This document shows, one piece after another, positions 19,335 through 28,627 of a stretch of 64,000 nt of DNA. The position numbers and the translations under genes were made by a program. Source of the stretch: Diphasiastrum complanatum (taxonomy: Eukaryota > Streptophyta > Lycopodiopsida > Lycopodiales > Lycopodiaceae); assembly GCA_029204225.1 (NCBI GenBank), contig CM055112.1:21518578-21582577 (forward strand), read 5' to 3'. Below the pieces are notes generated by a model. That model was given only the letters and a program-made list of their open reading frames with translations, had not been told where the DNA came from and made no database searches. How positions within the stretch are numbered: the stretch's first letter is position 1; every line of letters starts with the position of its first letter.

Positions 19335-19860
19335 CTACAAAAGACTGTTGTTTTGGATGGGGAGCGATCGACCTTGGATAATAAGACTTTGGTAAGAGTC
19401 TGCGGGTTTCAAATATCTTCTAATGGTCTTGGGTAACCCGACTAGGAATAATTTAATGGCCATTTTTTTTTTTTTGGTGATTGTATCGTCAGCACACTCT
19501 ACCTTGAGACATTTAAAACGCTCAGAATAGGTGCGTACCAACTCCTTGCCCTTCATTTTGATCTGAGTCATTTGGCTAAATGGGCTTTGGGTCAGCTTAG
19601 ATGGTTTGAATCGCTTGATGAGAGATTTTTCTATGGTTTCCCATTACTCAATATTGGTACTCTCTAGATACAAATACCACTCTTTCACATCGCCATTGAG
19701 AATCATTGGAAACAACCTTAATTTTTCAGCTTTAGAGCTGTCTCCATAGAACTTACAAGCGTTATCAAAATCTTGGAGGAACCTGACTGGGTCCGATTAT
19801 CCATCGTACTTTGGGCATTGATTTTCGGAATCCTCTTATGTACTTGTGGTGGAGGCGGAT
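19335..19860 (-). mobile_element. Gag-like scrap of an LTR retrotransposon
   Basis: The minus strand has a segment reading like retrotransposon gag (MTQIKMKGKELVRTYSERFK..., then a GLPKTIRRYLKPA-type end). It is short, broken and has no recognisable LTR. Family assignment is uncertain. Confidence 0.5.
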
Positions 19861-19939
19861 TGTTTGTCTCCCCTGACATTGTGATGTAAGATAGATGATT
19901 CTACACACAGTGGTTAGATGATGAATGTGGAAGGTATTC

Positions 19940-20330
19940 ACAAGATGGTGATCTTGTCACGAGGAATCTATGGCTTTCTACTAGGTCACATCTAAGGCGC
20001 TTCCCTACTAGAGTGCCTAAAGTTATTTCCAACTAGATTGTCTCATGATAGGATGTGGAAAGTGGATTGGTACATGGCTATGTGTAGTGCATCTGATGAT
20101 AGATCGACTTATCCTGTTGAAATAGTTTCTTTGCGCAACCGAGGGTGATACTAGGATTCAGGTTTTCTCAGTGAATGGTGCTACTCAGGCTCATTAGTGT
20201 ACTCTTTTGGAGAGAATTCACACACCTACCTGGGAACTTGCACAAGTCTAGGGCTTGCCAAAAATAGACTATGCAATTACTATTTGAGGAAGATCAAGAA
20301 TTTGTACTGGGGCCTTTTTCGAATTCTTGG
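19940..20330. repeat. Diverged direct duplication, copy 1
   Basis: Shares ordered words with 20,885-21,290: GGAATCTATGG/GGATCTATGG, CTACTAG, TTCCCTACTAGAG, TCATGATAGGAT, GAATTCA, GACTTGCACAAG/AACTTGCACAAG and CTATGC. Similarity is moderate by eye. It could be LTR-derived because it flanks the gag-like scrap on its right, but no defined ends are seen. Confidence 0.55.
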
Positions 20331-20884
20331 TCAAGAGATGTAAGTAGAGTATTCACAAGGAATCGTTTAGAGATATTTTACCTCTGTGAGAATACTTACC
20401 ATGATGAAATATGCAAAAATAGCCATTTTTGCTTTGTATCTTACCACTGGTGATGGCATAGAGTCTCACAATGTTTTCGAGTGATTCCAATGAAATCTGA
20501 TCCTGGTTTGACATGTTTGGCATTGTTGACACGCCACTGTCATTTGCCTCACTAGAGTCTCCCGTTTTCATATTACCACGTGAGGGTGGCAGTACCTGGA
20601 CAAGCCTCTTCATCGGCGGTCTTGAGATTTGAAGGCAATGGATTGATCCCCACCGGTCAGTAGTAACTCAGGATACAAAACTTTCACTCAGAAAACTCAA
20701 CGTTTGTTAGCTTGAGATTATGACAGTCCATATGCTCCTTGCCATCTGAACGCTCTTAACATACCATTGAACTCCTTACGAGAAAAGCAGCTGTCTCAGG
20801 CAAACTTGTTACAAAACAAGCGCTCTCTATGTTGAGATTCTATGCACTTAGGTGATGGGTGATGGATGTTGATATCGACAGATT

Positions 20885-21290
20885 TGGCAAACTTATCGTG
20901 TCGGATCTATGGTTTCCTACTAGGACACTTCTAACCTAAGGCATTCCCTACTAGAGGTGCCTAAGGCTATCAAAACAGATTCATCATGATAGGATTGTCG
21001 GCGATGGAAGATGGATATGTATAATTCTAGGTGCAAAGTGTATCTGCAAGAGCTTGGATTTTTCTGAGTGGAACCATATGATGTTGATCTTAGAGGATTT
21101 TATTAAGTTTCGAGTGCTTGAAATTATGGGTCTTCATTGTGATTCAAATGAACCTCTGGATAGAATTCATATGCATGCTTGGGACTTGCACAAGTTCAGA
21201 TCTTGCCAAAAAACAGGCTATGCGACTACTAGATAGTTCTATTTTAGGAGAGATCAGAGATTTTGCACTTGAAAGTATTTCTACTCTGGG
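20885..21290. repeat. Diverged direct duplication, copy 2
   Basis: Second copy of the 19,940-20,330 block, offset by about 945 bp in the same orientation. Confidence 0.55.
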
Positions 21291-21386
21291 TTTTCTTACC
21301 TTATTTGGGAGTTTTTTTTTTTTTTTGAAATTACTCACCTCCTCTAGGATTCTTGTAGCTGACAAAAGTCGTTGCGAAAATCAGGG

Positions 21387-22050
21387 AATGACTCGTATAG
21401 TTGTGCGAGTTATTTCGTACTTAGTCAACTCAAATGGACCACAGAGCAAGAAAATTACTGGGGACTCGTACAAAAAATGACTCGTGGATGGAAACGGACG
21501 ACTCGCACAGGACTCTCTCAGAAGATGACTCGCGCAAAAAAATGACTCATGGACGGAAACGGACGACTCGCACAGAAGATGACTCGCGCAAAAAAATGAC
21601 TCGTGGACGGAAATGGACGACTCGCTCAGGACTTGCACAGAAGATGACTCGCGGACGAGAATAGGACTTGCACAAACCTATACCCGTGGAGCTAGAGCCC
21701 GTGGGAATGATTCGCACAGGAAGTACTCGCACACGACTCGGGGTGAAAAATGACTCGTACGCGGGAACTTACTCTCACACTATGAAAATGACTCGCCCAC
21801 AAGATGACTCGCACAAGAAGCTCAGTACCCGCACAGGCTAAAATGACTCGTACTCGCACACTATGAAAATGACTCGCCCACAAGATGACTCGCACAAGAA
21901 GCTCAGTACCCGCACAGGCTAAAATGACTCGTAAGAAGAGCAGTACCCGCACAGGCTAAAATGACTCGTAAGAATCTCAGTACCTGCACAGGCTAAAATG
22001 ACTCGTACAGGTCAAAAGAAGGTGAGAAAGACCTCGAAATGACTCGTATA
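21387..22050. repeat. Irregular minisatellite built on ATGACTCG
   Basis: About 18 copies of AATGACTCG or AGATGACTCG with variable spacers such as CGCACAAG, TGGACGGAAA and CAGTACCCGCACAGGCTAAA. A longer unit of about 81 bp is duplicated at about 21,772-21,933. No coding potential. Confidence 0.85.
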
Positions 22051-22789
22051 GTTGGCTGAGGGGTGAGGAATTCACTCAGACACTAACACCCAGTTGGGTT
22101 TGATGCGCACGACCAGTCCGCAGGTCTGCTACCTTCTCAATCTCTGATTTTTCAACACTTGAGAATGTTGTTTCTTATGTAGGTATGGAGAGGTATGGAG
22201 TGAACCAGCGCCCAGGGTAGTTCACGCCTGTCAGCAGCCGTTGGAGAGCAAGTTCTTCCAGCTAGGGCGTCGTGGTGTCTACGTTTACAGCTCTTCAACA
22301 CTCGCTGTATAGAGAAAGCAATCCACTTTTGCAATTTCAAACCCTTAACTAGGGTTTCCCAACCTCTTCAACAAAGAGTATTTGAGATTACCAGCATTCT
22401 ACCTGTCAGAATTTTGTCACAGTGAGGTCGCCCCACAGCCAGATAGATTTAGCAACAGACTGCTCATCAGTTGGTGTAGTAAGAGGCTCACACTAGCTGG
22501 AACAAAATTCTCTTGAGAATTTCCGTTTTCAGGAAACTCAGAACTTTGAGTTACCTAGACTCAAATCCTGACCAAATTCACAACTATTTGATACAGCAGG
22601 AGGCTTTAACTCTCCAGAGAGCGTTCCATTGAATCTCTAACCGTCCGGTTTGATACATCACACCTTCCAAACGATCTTGTTTGCAGCTCTTACAGCTTCT
22701 CTTCCAAAGCTTTCTCAAACCATCGTTGATTCGTCTCAGATTTCCCACGAATCTGATTCTCGTCGTTGTCGTCTGATTGCAATCACCTC
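22051..22789. other. No recognised gene
   Basis: Unassigned sequence. It would be the internal region next to the primer-binding-site-like motif at 22,790 if a copia element once ran leftward on the minus strand, but no domain is recognised. Confidence 0.4.
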
Positions 22790-22974
22790 GCTCTTATACC
22801 AAGTTGACAAAACGATTTGAAAGCGATCGATTCAATCACCACAACACACCATCAAGTGTTTCAAGACAAGACATAATAGAATTGCCCTCACACAAACTGT
22901 ATATTCACAATACTCACAAGTACAAGAAAAAGTTGCTTAAAGACTCAATAGGGGCTCATAAAAGAAATGGCCAA
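22790..22974 (-). mobile_element. Possible LTR end and primer-binding site of an LTR element
   Basis: The minus strand at 22,790-22,801 reads TGGTATAAGAGC, one base from the initiator-Met-tRNA site TGGTATCAGAGC used by many plant LTR elements. The sequence to its right would then be a truncated LTR. Only one boundary is visible. Confidence 0.4.
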
Positions 22975-23330
22975 TAAATCTAGAGTAAAGCACACGTAAT
23001 GTCATCGATGACCTCCATGGAATTTGAGTTGATGTGGACAAGTCTCTTGTGCCATAGAACATGGTTGGATAGCTTAGTCTCCTCGGCTAGCATCACAACA
23101 TTAGCATCCACATAGGCATCTAGCTTGAACAATCTTCCAAACCTTATGCCTCTAGCAATGATCTTGCCATCCTTTTTGATGTTACATGCATTTGTGGTGA
23201 ACTCCACAATAAAACCATTGTCAAAAAGCAATTGTCCTACACTAAGCAAGTTCTTAGTGATACTAGGAATGTAAAGTACTCTATCAATCTTGATCTTCCT
23301 TCAAGATCCCAAACACAAAGGTATGGATCC
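22975..23330 (-). mobile_element. Ty1/copia scrap (protease / gag-pre-integrase region)
   Basis: The minus strand reads VLYIPSITKNLLSVGQL then a segment ending LWHKRLVHIN, the hallmark of the copia gag-pre-integrase domain with its His-Cys region beginning. Only about 350 bp survive; broken. Confidence 0.8.
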
Positions 23331-23511
23331 TAAATAACTTACGTGTTGATTATTGCTATTTTAACTGCAACACCATCTGGCAACGCAGCTGCCTGCCTAC
23401 ATGGCATTGGGCAGGCAATGTTGTTTGCCTTGTAAGGGAATCTCCAGTGAGGAGTGCGCGCACGCGCACTCGAGAGAGAGAATTAGAATTAGAATTAGAA
23501 TTATTATTAAC

Positions 23512-23540
23512 GTCTTTTGGTGCCCAGGGGCACATAAGAC
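23512..23540 (-). other. LINE C 3' terminal two-stem hairpin
   Basis: On the minus strand GTCTT pairs with AAGAC outside, and GTGCCC pairs with GGGCAC inside with a CT loop. It is the same fold as the other LINEs with a different inner-stem sequence. LINE reverse transcriptases often recognise such 3' structures. Confidence 0.8.
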
Positions 23541-23721
23541 AAAAGAGAGTACAAAATGTGAGAAGCATTGTCCGCATAAGGACTTATTTACCAATGAAAA
23601 GACAGTAAAACTAAAACTAAAATATCGATCTCTCTGTCTCTAAGAGAAAAAGTATCCAAGCTTGACCACCAGCTGGTGAGGGTACAAAGCAAGAGCTTAA
23701 CCACCTGCTCCGCGGAGGAAA

Positions 23722-26700
23722 CTAGCTACGAGCAAGCCGAAAGTAATGAGTGATGGTAGTAGTGGGTCGTGATGTAGGCTGGTGGGAGGCGTATGAAGAT
23801 CTAGTAGCACTGGATCGAGCCGAAACTCTCTGTGTCTTCGATCTTCGGACGGGGACGTCAAAATCCGCAACCGAAATATCCACTCTGTCTCGCTTCTGGA
23901 AGAACTGAGTAATGTGAGCCTGACTGGAATCCATATCTGAGAGCGTAGGTAGAAGTGAAGCTCGTAAAATATACATCTCTCTCAAAAGAAGACCCACACA
24001 TCTAGCATCTGGATACTCGAGGAAGGAGCTCAACGTGAGGGGAATATCTCGGTATAAACAATGGTATCGTCCTCTAATCTCATAGTATACTGGGCAGCGA
24101 AAGATGAAATGAAACTCATCTTCCACCTCCTGAAGAGAACAAAGCTGACATATCCGCTGCAATCTGGGAGTGTCTGTGTATCTACCTGTCTCGATAGCAA
24201 GCTGATGAGAAGAGACTCGAAGCTGTCCTATACGATATCTCAGACCAAAAGATAGCGTCTGTGTAAGATAAACTGGAAGAATAGGCAAGCCCGAAACGTC
24301 CAGCCGTAAAAGATGTGTGCCATAATAATGTAGCTTGACCCTATCTGGATCAGGATGTGACCATATAGTGCGTATGTAGCTCCGGTAGATCTGCTGTCTG
24401 ATATAAGCATGGGTTCCATTCGGAAGATCAAGTGCGGATAAACCCCAAGTCTGAAGAAGGGCTGAGACACTGCGATACCAAGAGTGCTTGGCTCCCTGAT
24501 CTGCAATGGTACAAGATGAAGTGAGAGCAGCAACAATGTATCTGGAGGTATCTAGATCTGATACCCTGTGAAGAAAGGTGATGATCTGAAACATAGCACC
24601 AACAACTAATGGAGGAGAAGCAAACTCGGCTAGTATGATATCATGTGGTACTGAGGGCTTAGCCCGGATTATCCTACTGAGCATGAGAATCTGGATACGA
24701 GTAAGATCTCTCCATGTATCGCGTGATAAATCAGGGCACCAAGTCTCAGCCGAATATAGCACAACTGGGGAGACAGTAGCAGAAAATAGTAGGCATCTGG
24801 TAGCAGGATCCTGCACATAATAAGTAGAGCAAAATCTCTCCATATGCACAAGAGCGGTATGCCCCTTGCGGAGCCTGGCGGTGGCTGCTGGTCGAAAAGT
24901 GAGTAGCGGACCAGAGAAAAGAACTCCCAAATAGGTGTAGGAGGTCACGATCTCAATCGGTAGCCCGTCATAATAGAAAATCACATCTCTCATATGCTGT
25001 CTGTTGGTGTTAAACACCATAATCTTAGTCTTCTTAAGGTTAACCGTCAATCCCCAACGCTGGCAAAAGTGATGTAAAGCAGAAAGGTGACTCTGTAAAC
25101 CAGCTGCAGAGGATGAGAGGAGAACCACATCATCAGCGTACAAGAGAATGGGGATAATAATGTCTGCTAGGGGACAGCCCTCTCCACCTTCCTCGCGAAT
25201 AATCCGCTCGAGGTCATCTATATATAGTGCAAAAAGAGTGGGTGATAAGGGGCAACCCTGCTTCACCCCAATGGTAGAATGTATCTGTGAGGACCAGCCA
25301 CTACCATCTCTGAAACGTGCCAAGACTCGCTCATATAAAGTAATGATCGCAGCAATAGTATCCTCTGAAAAGCCAAGTGAAGACGGTCTCTGGAAAAGAA
25401 GATGTCGTGGAACAGAGTCAAAAGCTTTGCGAAAATCCACAAAGCATCAGTAAATTCTCTGTTTCCGATGTCGAGCCTCCTCAATAATGCATCTCAAAAT
25501 GAAGATCTGGTCTGAAGTAGAATATCCCGGTCTGAAACTAGCTTGACCCATAGCGTGTAAACCCTCAGTTTCAGCAAAAGATCCAGTGACTGTCTGTAGT
25601 ATAGAGCCATATATCTTAGCTAGAGTGTGGCCAATCATAATGGTGCGGTAGTTTCCTACATTCATGGGATCACCTGCCTTGAGGATGGGGTGAAGGATAT
25701 TAGTACACCAAGCCGTAGGAAAACCAGAAGTAACAGCTGTGTTAAAAACATGAGCAATGTAAGGGGAGATGAGATGTGCTACGGGCTTTAGGAAGTCTAC
25801 ACTTAAGGAGTCATAGTCAGTGGCTTTATTTAGTTTGGCATGTTTAATGGCGTTTTCAACCATGTCAGGGGTGAAAAGTGAGCAGTGGTCAAGTCTCGGT
25901 GAGAGTGAGGTAGGAGGAGAGTCCGTGGTATATAACTCCGTGGCATACTCGATCCAGGATTCGATGGCTATGGGGGCCAATGTTGAAGAGTGTCTGGTGA
26001 AATGTTTCCAGAAAAAAGAGGAGGAGGGTGAATCTAAAGAGTTGATCATTTTTTGGCAGAGTGATTGTAGGTAATTGATCTTCTTTGTTCTGGTGGTTCT
26101 ATGATATTCTTTCTGGCATTGTTTGAGTGTGGCAGGGGAGTGTGACCTGGCATATGTCACATGATTGTGAAGAGAGCGGCATTCTGCATCATACCATCTG
26201 TTGTGAACACTTCTGTGAGATGATGTCGTTTTGGTGGGGAAGGATGAGGAAGCAGCAGCTAAGAGGGATGTAGAGAGAAAAGTGGCTTGCTGGTCAATTG
26301 GTGCCATGAACGGGAAGTTAGCGAGTAGTTGGGATAAGATTGTGGTGTAATTAGTGAATCCAGATTGGGTGAAAGGAATACGTTTATGAGTGGGAAGAGA
26401 GCAAGAAATTTGCAAAGAAGAGGTTATGTGACCAAGTGAGATGTGTAAGAGTGAGTGATCGGAAATGGTAGGGGGTGTGATGGAGAAATCAGAAATGTGA
26501 GAGATCAAAGCAGGTGATCCAATGAAGTAGTCGACCACACTATGTCCTCCACCATGAGGATAGCATGTATATGCTGATGAGGAAGGCCACCGTGTGAGGC
26601 CATTCAAAATGGCAAGAGCGTGTGTCTCTGCTAGAGTGATCAACTGCTCCCCGAAAGATGTAGCTGGAGTGTCTGCATCCTGTGATACCCGGTCTAGCCC

Positions 26701-27273
26701 CATATCCAAAGGGTAAAGCCTGAGAAGATCCGTAGCTGCATGAAATTCGGTTTGTCTAGAGCTTGTGCGGGCGTTGAAATCACCTGCTAGTAAAATGGAA
26801 CCCTGCTGAGAAAAGATAGCAATATCATCTGAGAGAGCCTGAAAAGGGTCCCCGCCAAACTCAGCAAACACTGAGGTCTGTGGAGCAAAATAGCATACAG
26901 CTATATAGATGTCCTGAGGTAATCCCAATAGTGAGCCAATAATGTGTAACCAAATATAGCGAGCGTATGGATCTTGTTTAACCATCTGAACTGTGGTGTC
27001 TCTGTATAAACAAGCTACTCCTCCAGATCCTCGACAAGTTTTTCCCCTAACAAATGGACGAAAAGCAGAATGCCAAGAGTACTCCTGTATATTTGGAAGA
27101 GGATGATATAAGGACTCATGAGTTTCAGCCAACAACAAAATGTCGCATTTTCTAATAAAATCAGCAAAGTCTCCGGCTGATGACGAAGATAAAAAACCAT
27201 TACAATTCCAGAAGCCAAGTCTCAAATTGGTAGGGGATCTTGGGTAGCTTCTATATCCGGGGGCCCCTAGTTC
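23722..27273 (-). CDS. LINE C ORF2: endonuclease and reverse transcriptase, one nonsense codon
   Basis: The open frame runs from the ORF1 stop. Domains: APE-type endonuclease (GFWNCNG, LLLAETHES, GDFNARTS, GGGHSVVDY, TISDHS; about 27,200-26,440), linker, reverse transcriptase (DFRKAFDS, GVKQGCPLSP, ILLYADDVV with YADD at 25,129-25,140), then a CX2CX9HX4C knuckle (about 24,090-24,150) and a tail with PIP motifs QAHITQFF (23,899-23,922) and TTTITHYF at the end. One in-frame TGA replaces the second residue of the conserved YCCFVDF motif (TGT in relatives) near 25,441. Otherwise the frame is open for about 1,170 codons. The protein would nick target DNA and prime reverse transcription there. Confidence 0.92.
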
Positions 27274-27276
27274 CTA
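27233..27276 (-). promoter_or_regulatory. ORF1 stop and junction hairpin (LINE C)
   Basis: TAG (27,274-27,276), six bases GAACTA, then a 35-nt element whose outer GGGG/CCCC pairs remain but whose inner stem is weakened compared with LINEs A, D and F. Spacing matches the other copies exactly. ORF2 continues in the ORF1 frame with the linker ELGAPGYRS, and the first in-frame AUG comes only about 80 residues into the endonuclease. Confidence 0.65.
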
Positions 27277-28182
27277 TTGTGGAAGGTCGAAAAATCTCGG
27301 TTTCCCGTCAATAAAAACAACCCTTTGCCCTTTCTCTTTCGCTTCAAGGATAATCTTTTTTCTTGCCAACCATTGAGTATTTGTTAAGTCATCATCCATA
27401 TAAATGAAAGTACCTTTAAGCTTTGCCCTAAGCCGAAGGGTAGCATTGCGTTGTGAAAGCGAGCGGAACTTGATAAACAAAACATTGTCATCAAATTTAC
27501 TGCGCCAAGCAGTATCAAAACCGTCAGCCACATGAGATAACTTGGAAATGAGCAAATCCGTAGCTTCTTCCAACGGTTTTCCACCATTGGCAATGCCTCT
27601 TACTCTAATGTTAAAGGCTTTTTTGGCCCTTCTGGCTTGTTCACCCAAAACTGTCTCCAAATCGTTTTCCTTCGGAAAAGATGAAATCTGAGAGTGATTA
27701 CCTTGCTTAAGGATCGATGTCGTTTCTTCAACCTGTTTTGCGAGTGATGAGAGTTTGCTGCCCATATCATCCGGTTTGAAGAGTGCTGCCCACGTTTTCG
27801 TCTCCTCGACTTGTTTCTCCAAGCTATTGATCTTGTTGGAAGTCTCCTCCAAGGCACTTTTTTCTGCAATTCGTTGCTTAAGATATATATTTTCTTGCTC
27901 AAGCTGCTCCACACGTTCCGTGACACCAAAAAGATCCTTAGCTAACTTGCTATTTTCAGCTTCAAAGAGGTGTAGTTGTTTCTTAAGTCCAAGAATTTCT
28001 TGCCGGATAAAACTAAGATCATAAGCAAAAAGACTTTCGGTAGGTTTGGAAGGAGTGTAGTCAATGGCAGCCATGTTGATAGTTTCTGTCACCGAAGACG
28101 GCTCCTCCATCACTACCGGTGATGGGGGGGTGTCCAACAGGGAGGGGGGTGTAAGAACACCCTCCTTTTTCTTAGGTGCCAT
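27274..28182 (-). CDS. LINE C ORF1 protein (nucleic-acid chaperone-like)
   Basis: Intact frame of 302 residues starting at ATG. After a low-complexity N-terminus comes the motif YTPSK (about residues 42-46), then a long Leu/Glu/Lys coiled coil (about 55-160), an RRM-like part beginning FNIRVRGI (about 195) and a C-terminal part with YMDDDLT and RVVFIDGKPRFFD. The coiled coil, RRM-like and C-terminal order is that of L1-type (Transposase_22) ORF1 proteins, which trimerise and coat the element RNA. No Cys-His knuckle is seen in ORF1. The stop TAG sits in the context CAA-TAG-GAA-CTA, and the frame beyond it is open into ORF2. Confidence 0.88.
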   Translation of the reverse strand: MAPKKKEGVLTPPSLLDTPPSPVVMEEPSSVTETINMAAIDYTPSKPTESLFAYDLSFIRQEILGLKKQLHLFEAENSKLAKDLFGVTERVEQLEQENIYLKQRIAEKSALEETSNKINSLEKQVEETKTWAALFKPDDMGSKLSSLAKQVEETTSILKQGNHSQISSFPKENDLETVLGEQARRAKKAFNIRVRGIANGGKPLEEATDLLISKLSHVADGFDTAWRSKFDDNVLFIKFRSLSQRNATLRLRAKLKGTFIYMDDDLTNTQWLARKKIILEAKEKGQRVVFIDGKPRFFDLPQ

Positions 28183-28365
28183 AGGAGGCGGTAAGCAGAT
28201 GGAGGACCAGCGCAGGGCAGCGTAGGGCAGGTGCGAAGGTCAGCACTGCAGCGCCAGCAGGGCGGACAGCAGCGCCAGCAGGGCGGGTGGGCGCACAAGA
28301 GAGAGAGAGGGCAGCAGCGCTAGCAGGTCGGGCAGCGCACCAGCAGGCGGGCAGCGCACCAGCAG

Positions 28366-28368
<3 letters not shown>

Positions 28369-28428
<60 letters not shown>
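28369..28428. repeat. (GA)n microsatellite
   Basis: Perfect GA tract joining the 5' end of LINE C to the 3' end of LINE D. Confidence 0.97.
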
Positions 28429-28432
<4 letters not shown>

Positions 28433-28445
28433 AAGCTTTATTAAT

Positions 28446-28475
28446 GTCTTTTCCATGCCAAAAGGCATATAAGAC
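28446..28475 (-). other. LINE D 3' terminal two-stem hairpin
   Basis: Minus strand: outer GTCTT/AAGAC and inner ATGCC-TTTT-GGCAT, followed closely by ATTAATAAAGC and the TC tail. Identical in LINEs N, J and (as far as present) L. Confidence 0.82.
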
Positions 28476-28627
28476 TAGTAAATGTACATGTCAAGTATGT
28501 GGTAACCATAGGAGCGTATGAAATGTCTCCAAAACAGTAACAAAAGTAGCAATCTAGAGCTAAAGCTATAAACTGAAATAGATGTGATGCTATTAGAAAC
28601 ATGTGGGAGCATGTATACTACTAACAG

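Larger units (their letters stand above)
23481..28368 (-). mobile_element. LINE C, essentially full length
   Basis: Complete order on the minus strand: GC-rich 5' UTR with repeated CAGCAGGGCGG-type words (28,368-28,183), ORF1 (28,182-27,274), junction hairpin, ORF2 (to 23,722), 3' UTR, 3' hairpin (23,540-23,512), then an AATTCT-rich tail leading into GA (23,472-23,480). The right edge touches the GA tract at 28,369. The coding region has one clear nonsense codon. This is the least damaged copy together with LINE F. Confidence 0.95.

Noticed and set aside
21387-22050. CRISPR-like array
   Set aside because: Repeat units are short, spacers are themselves repeated and irregular, and the setting is eukaryotic. 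It is a minisatellite.
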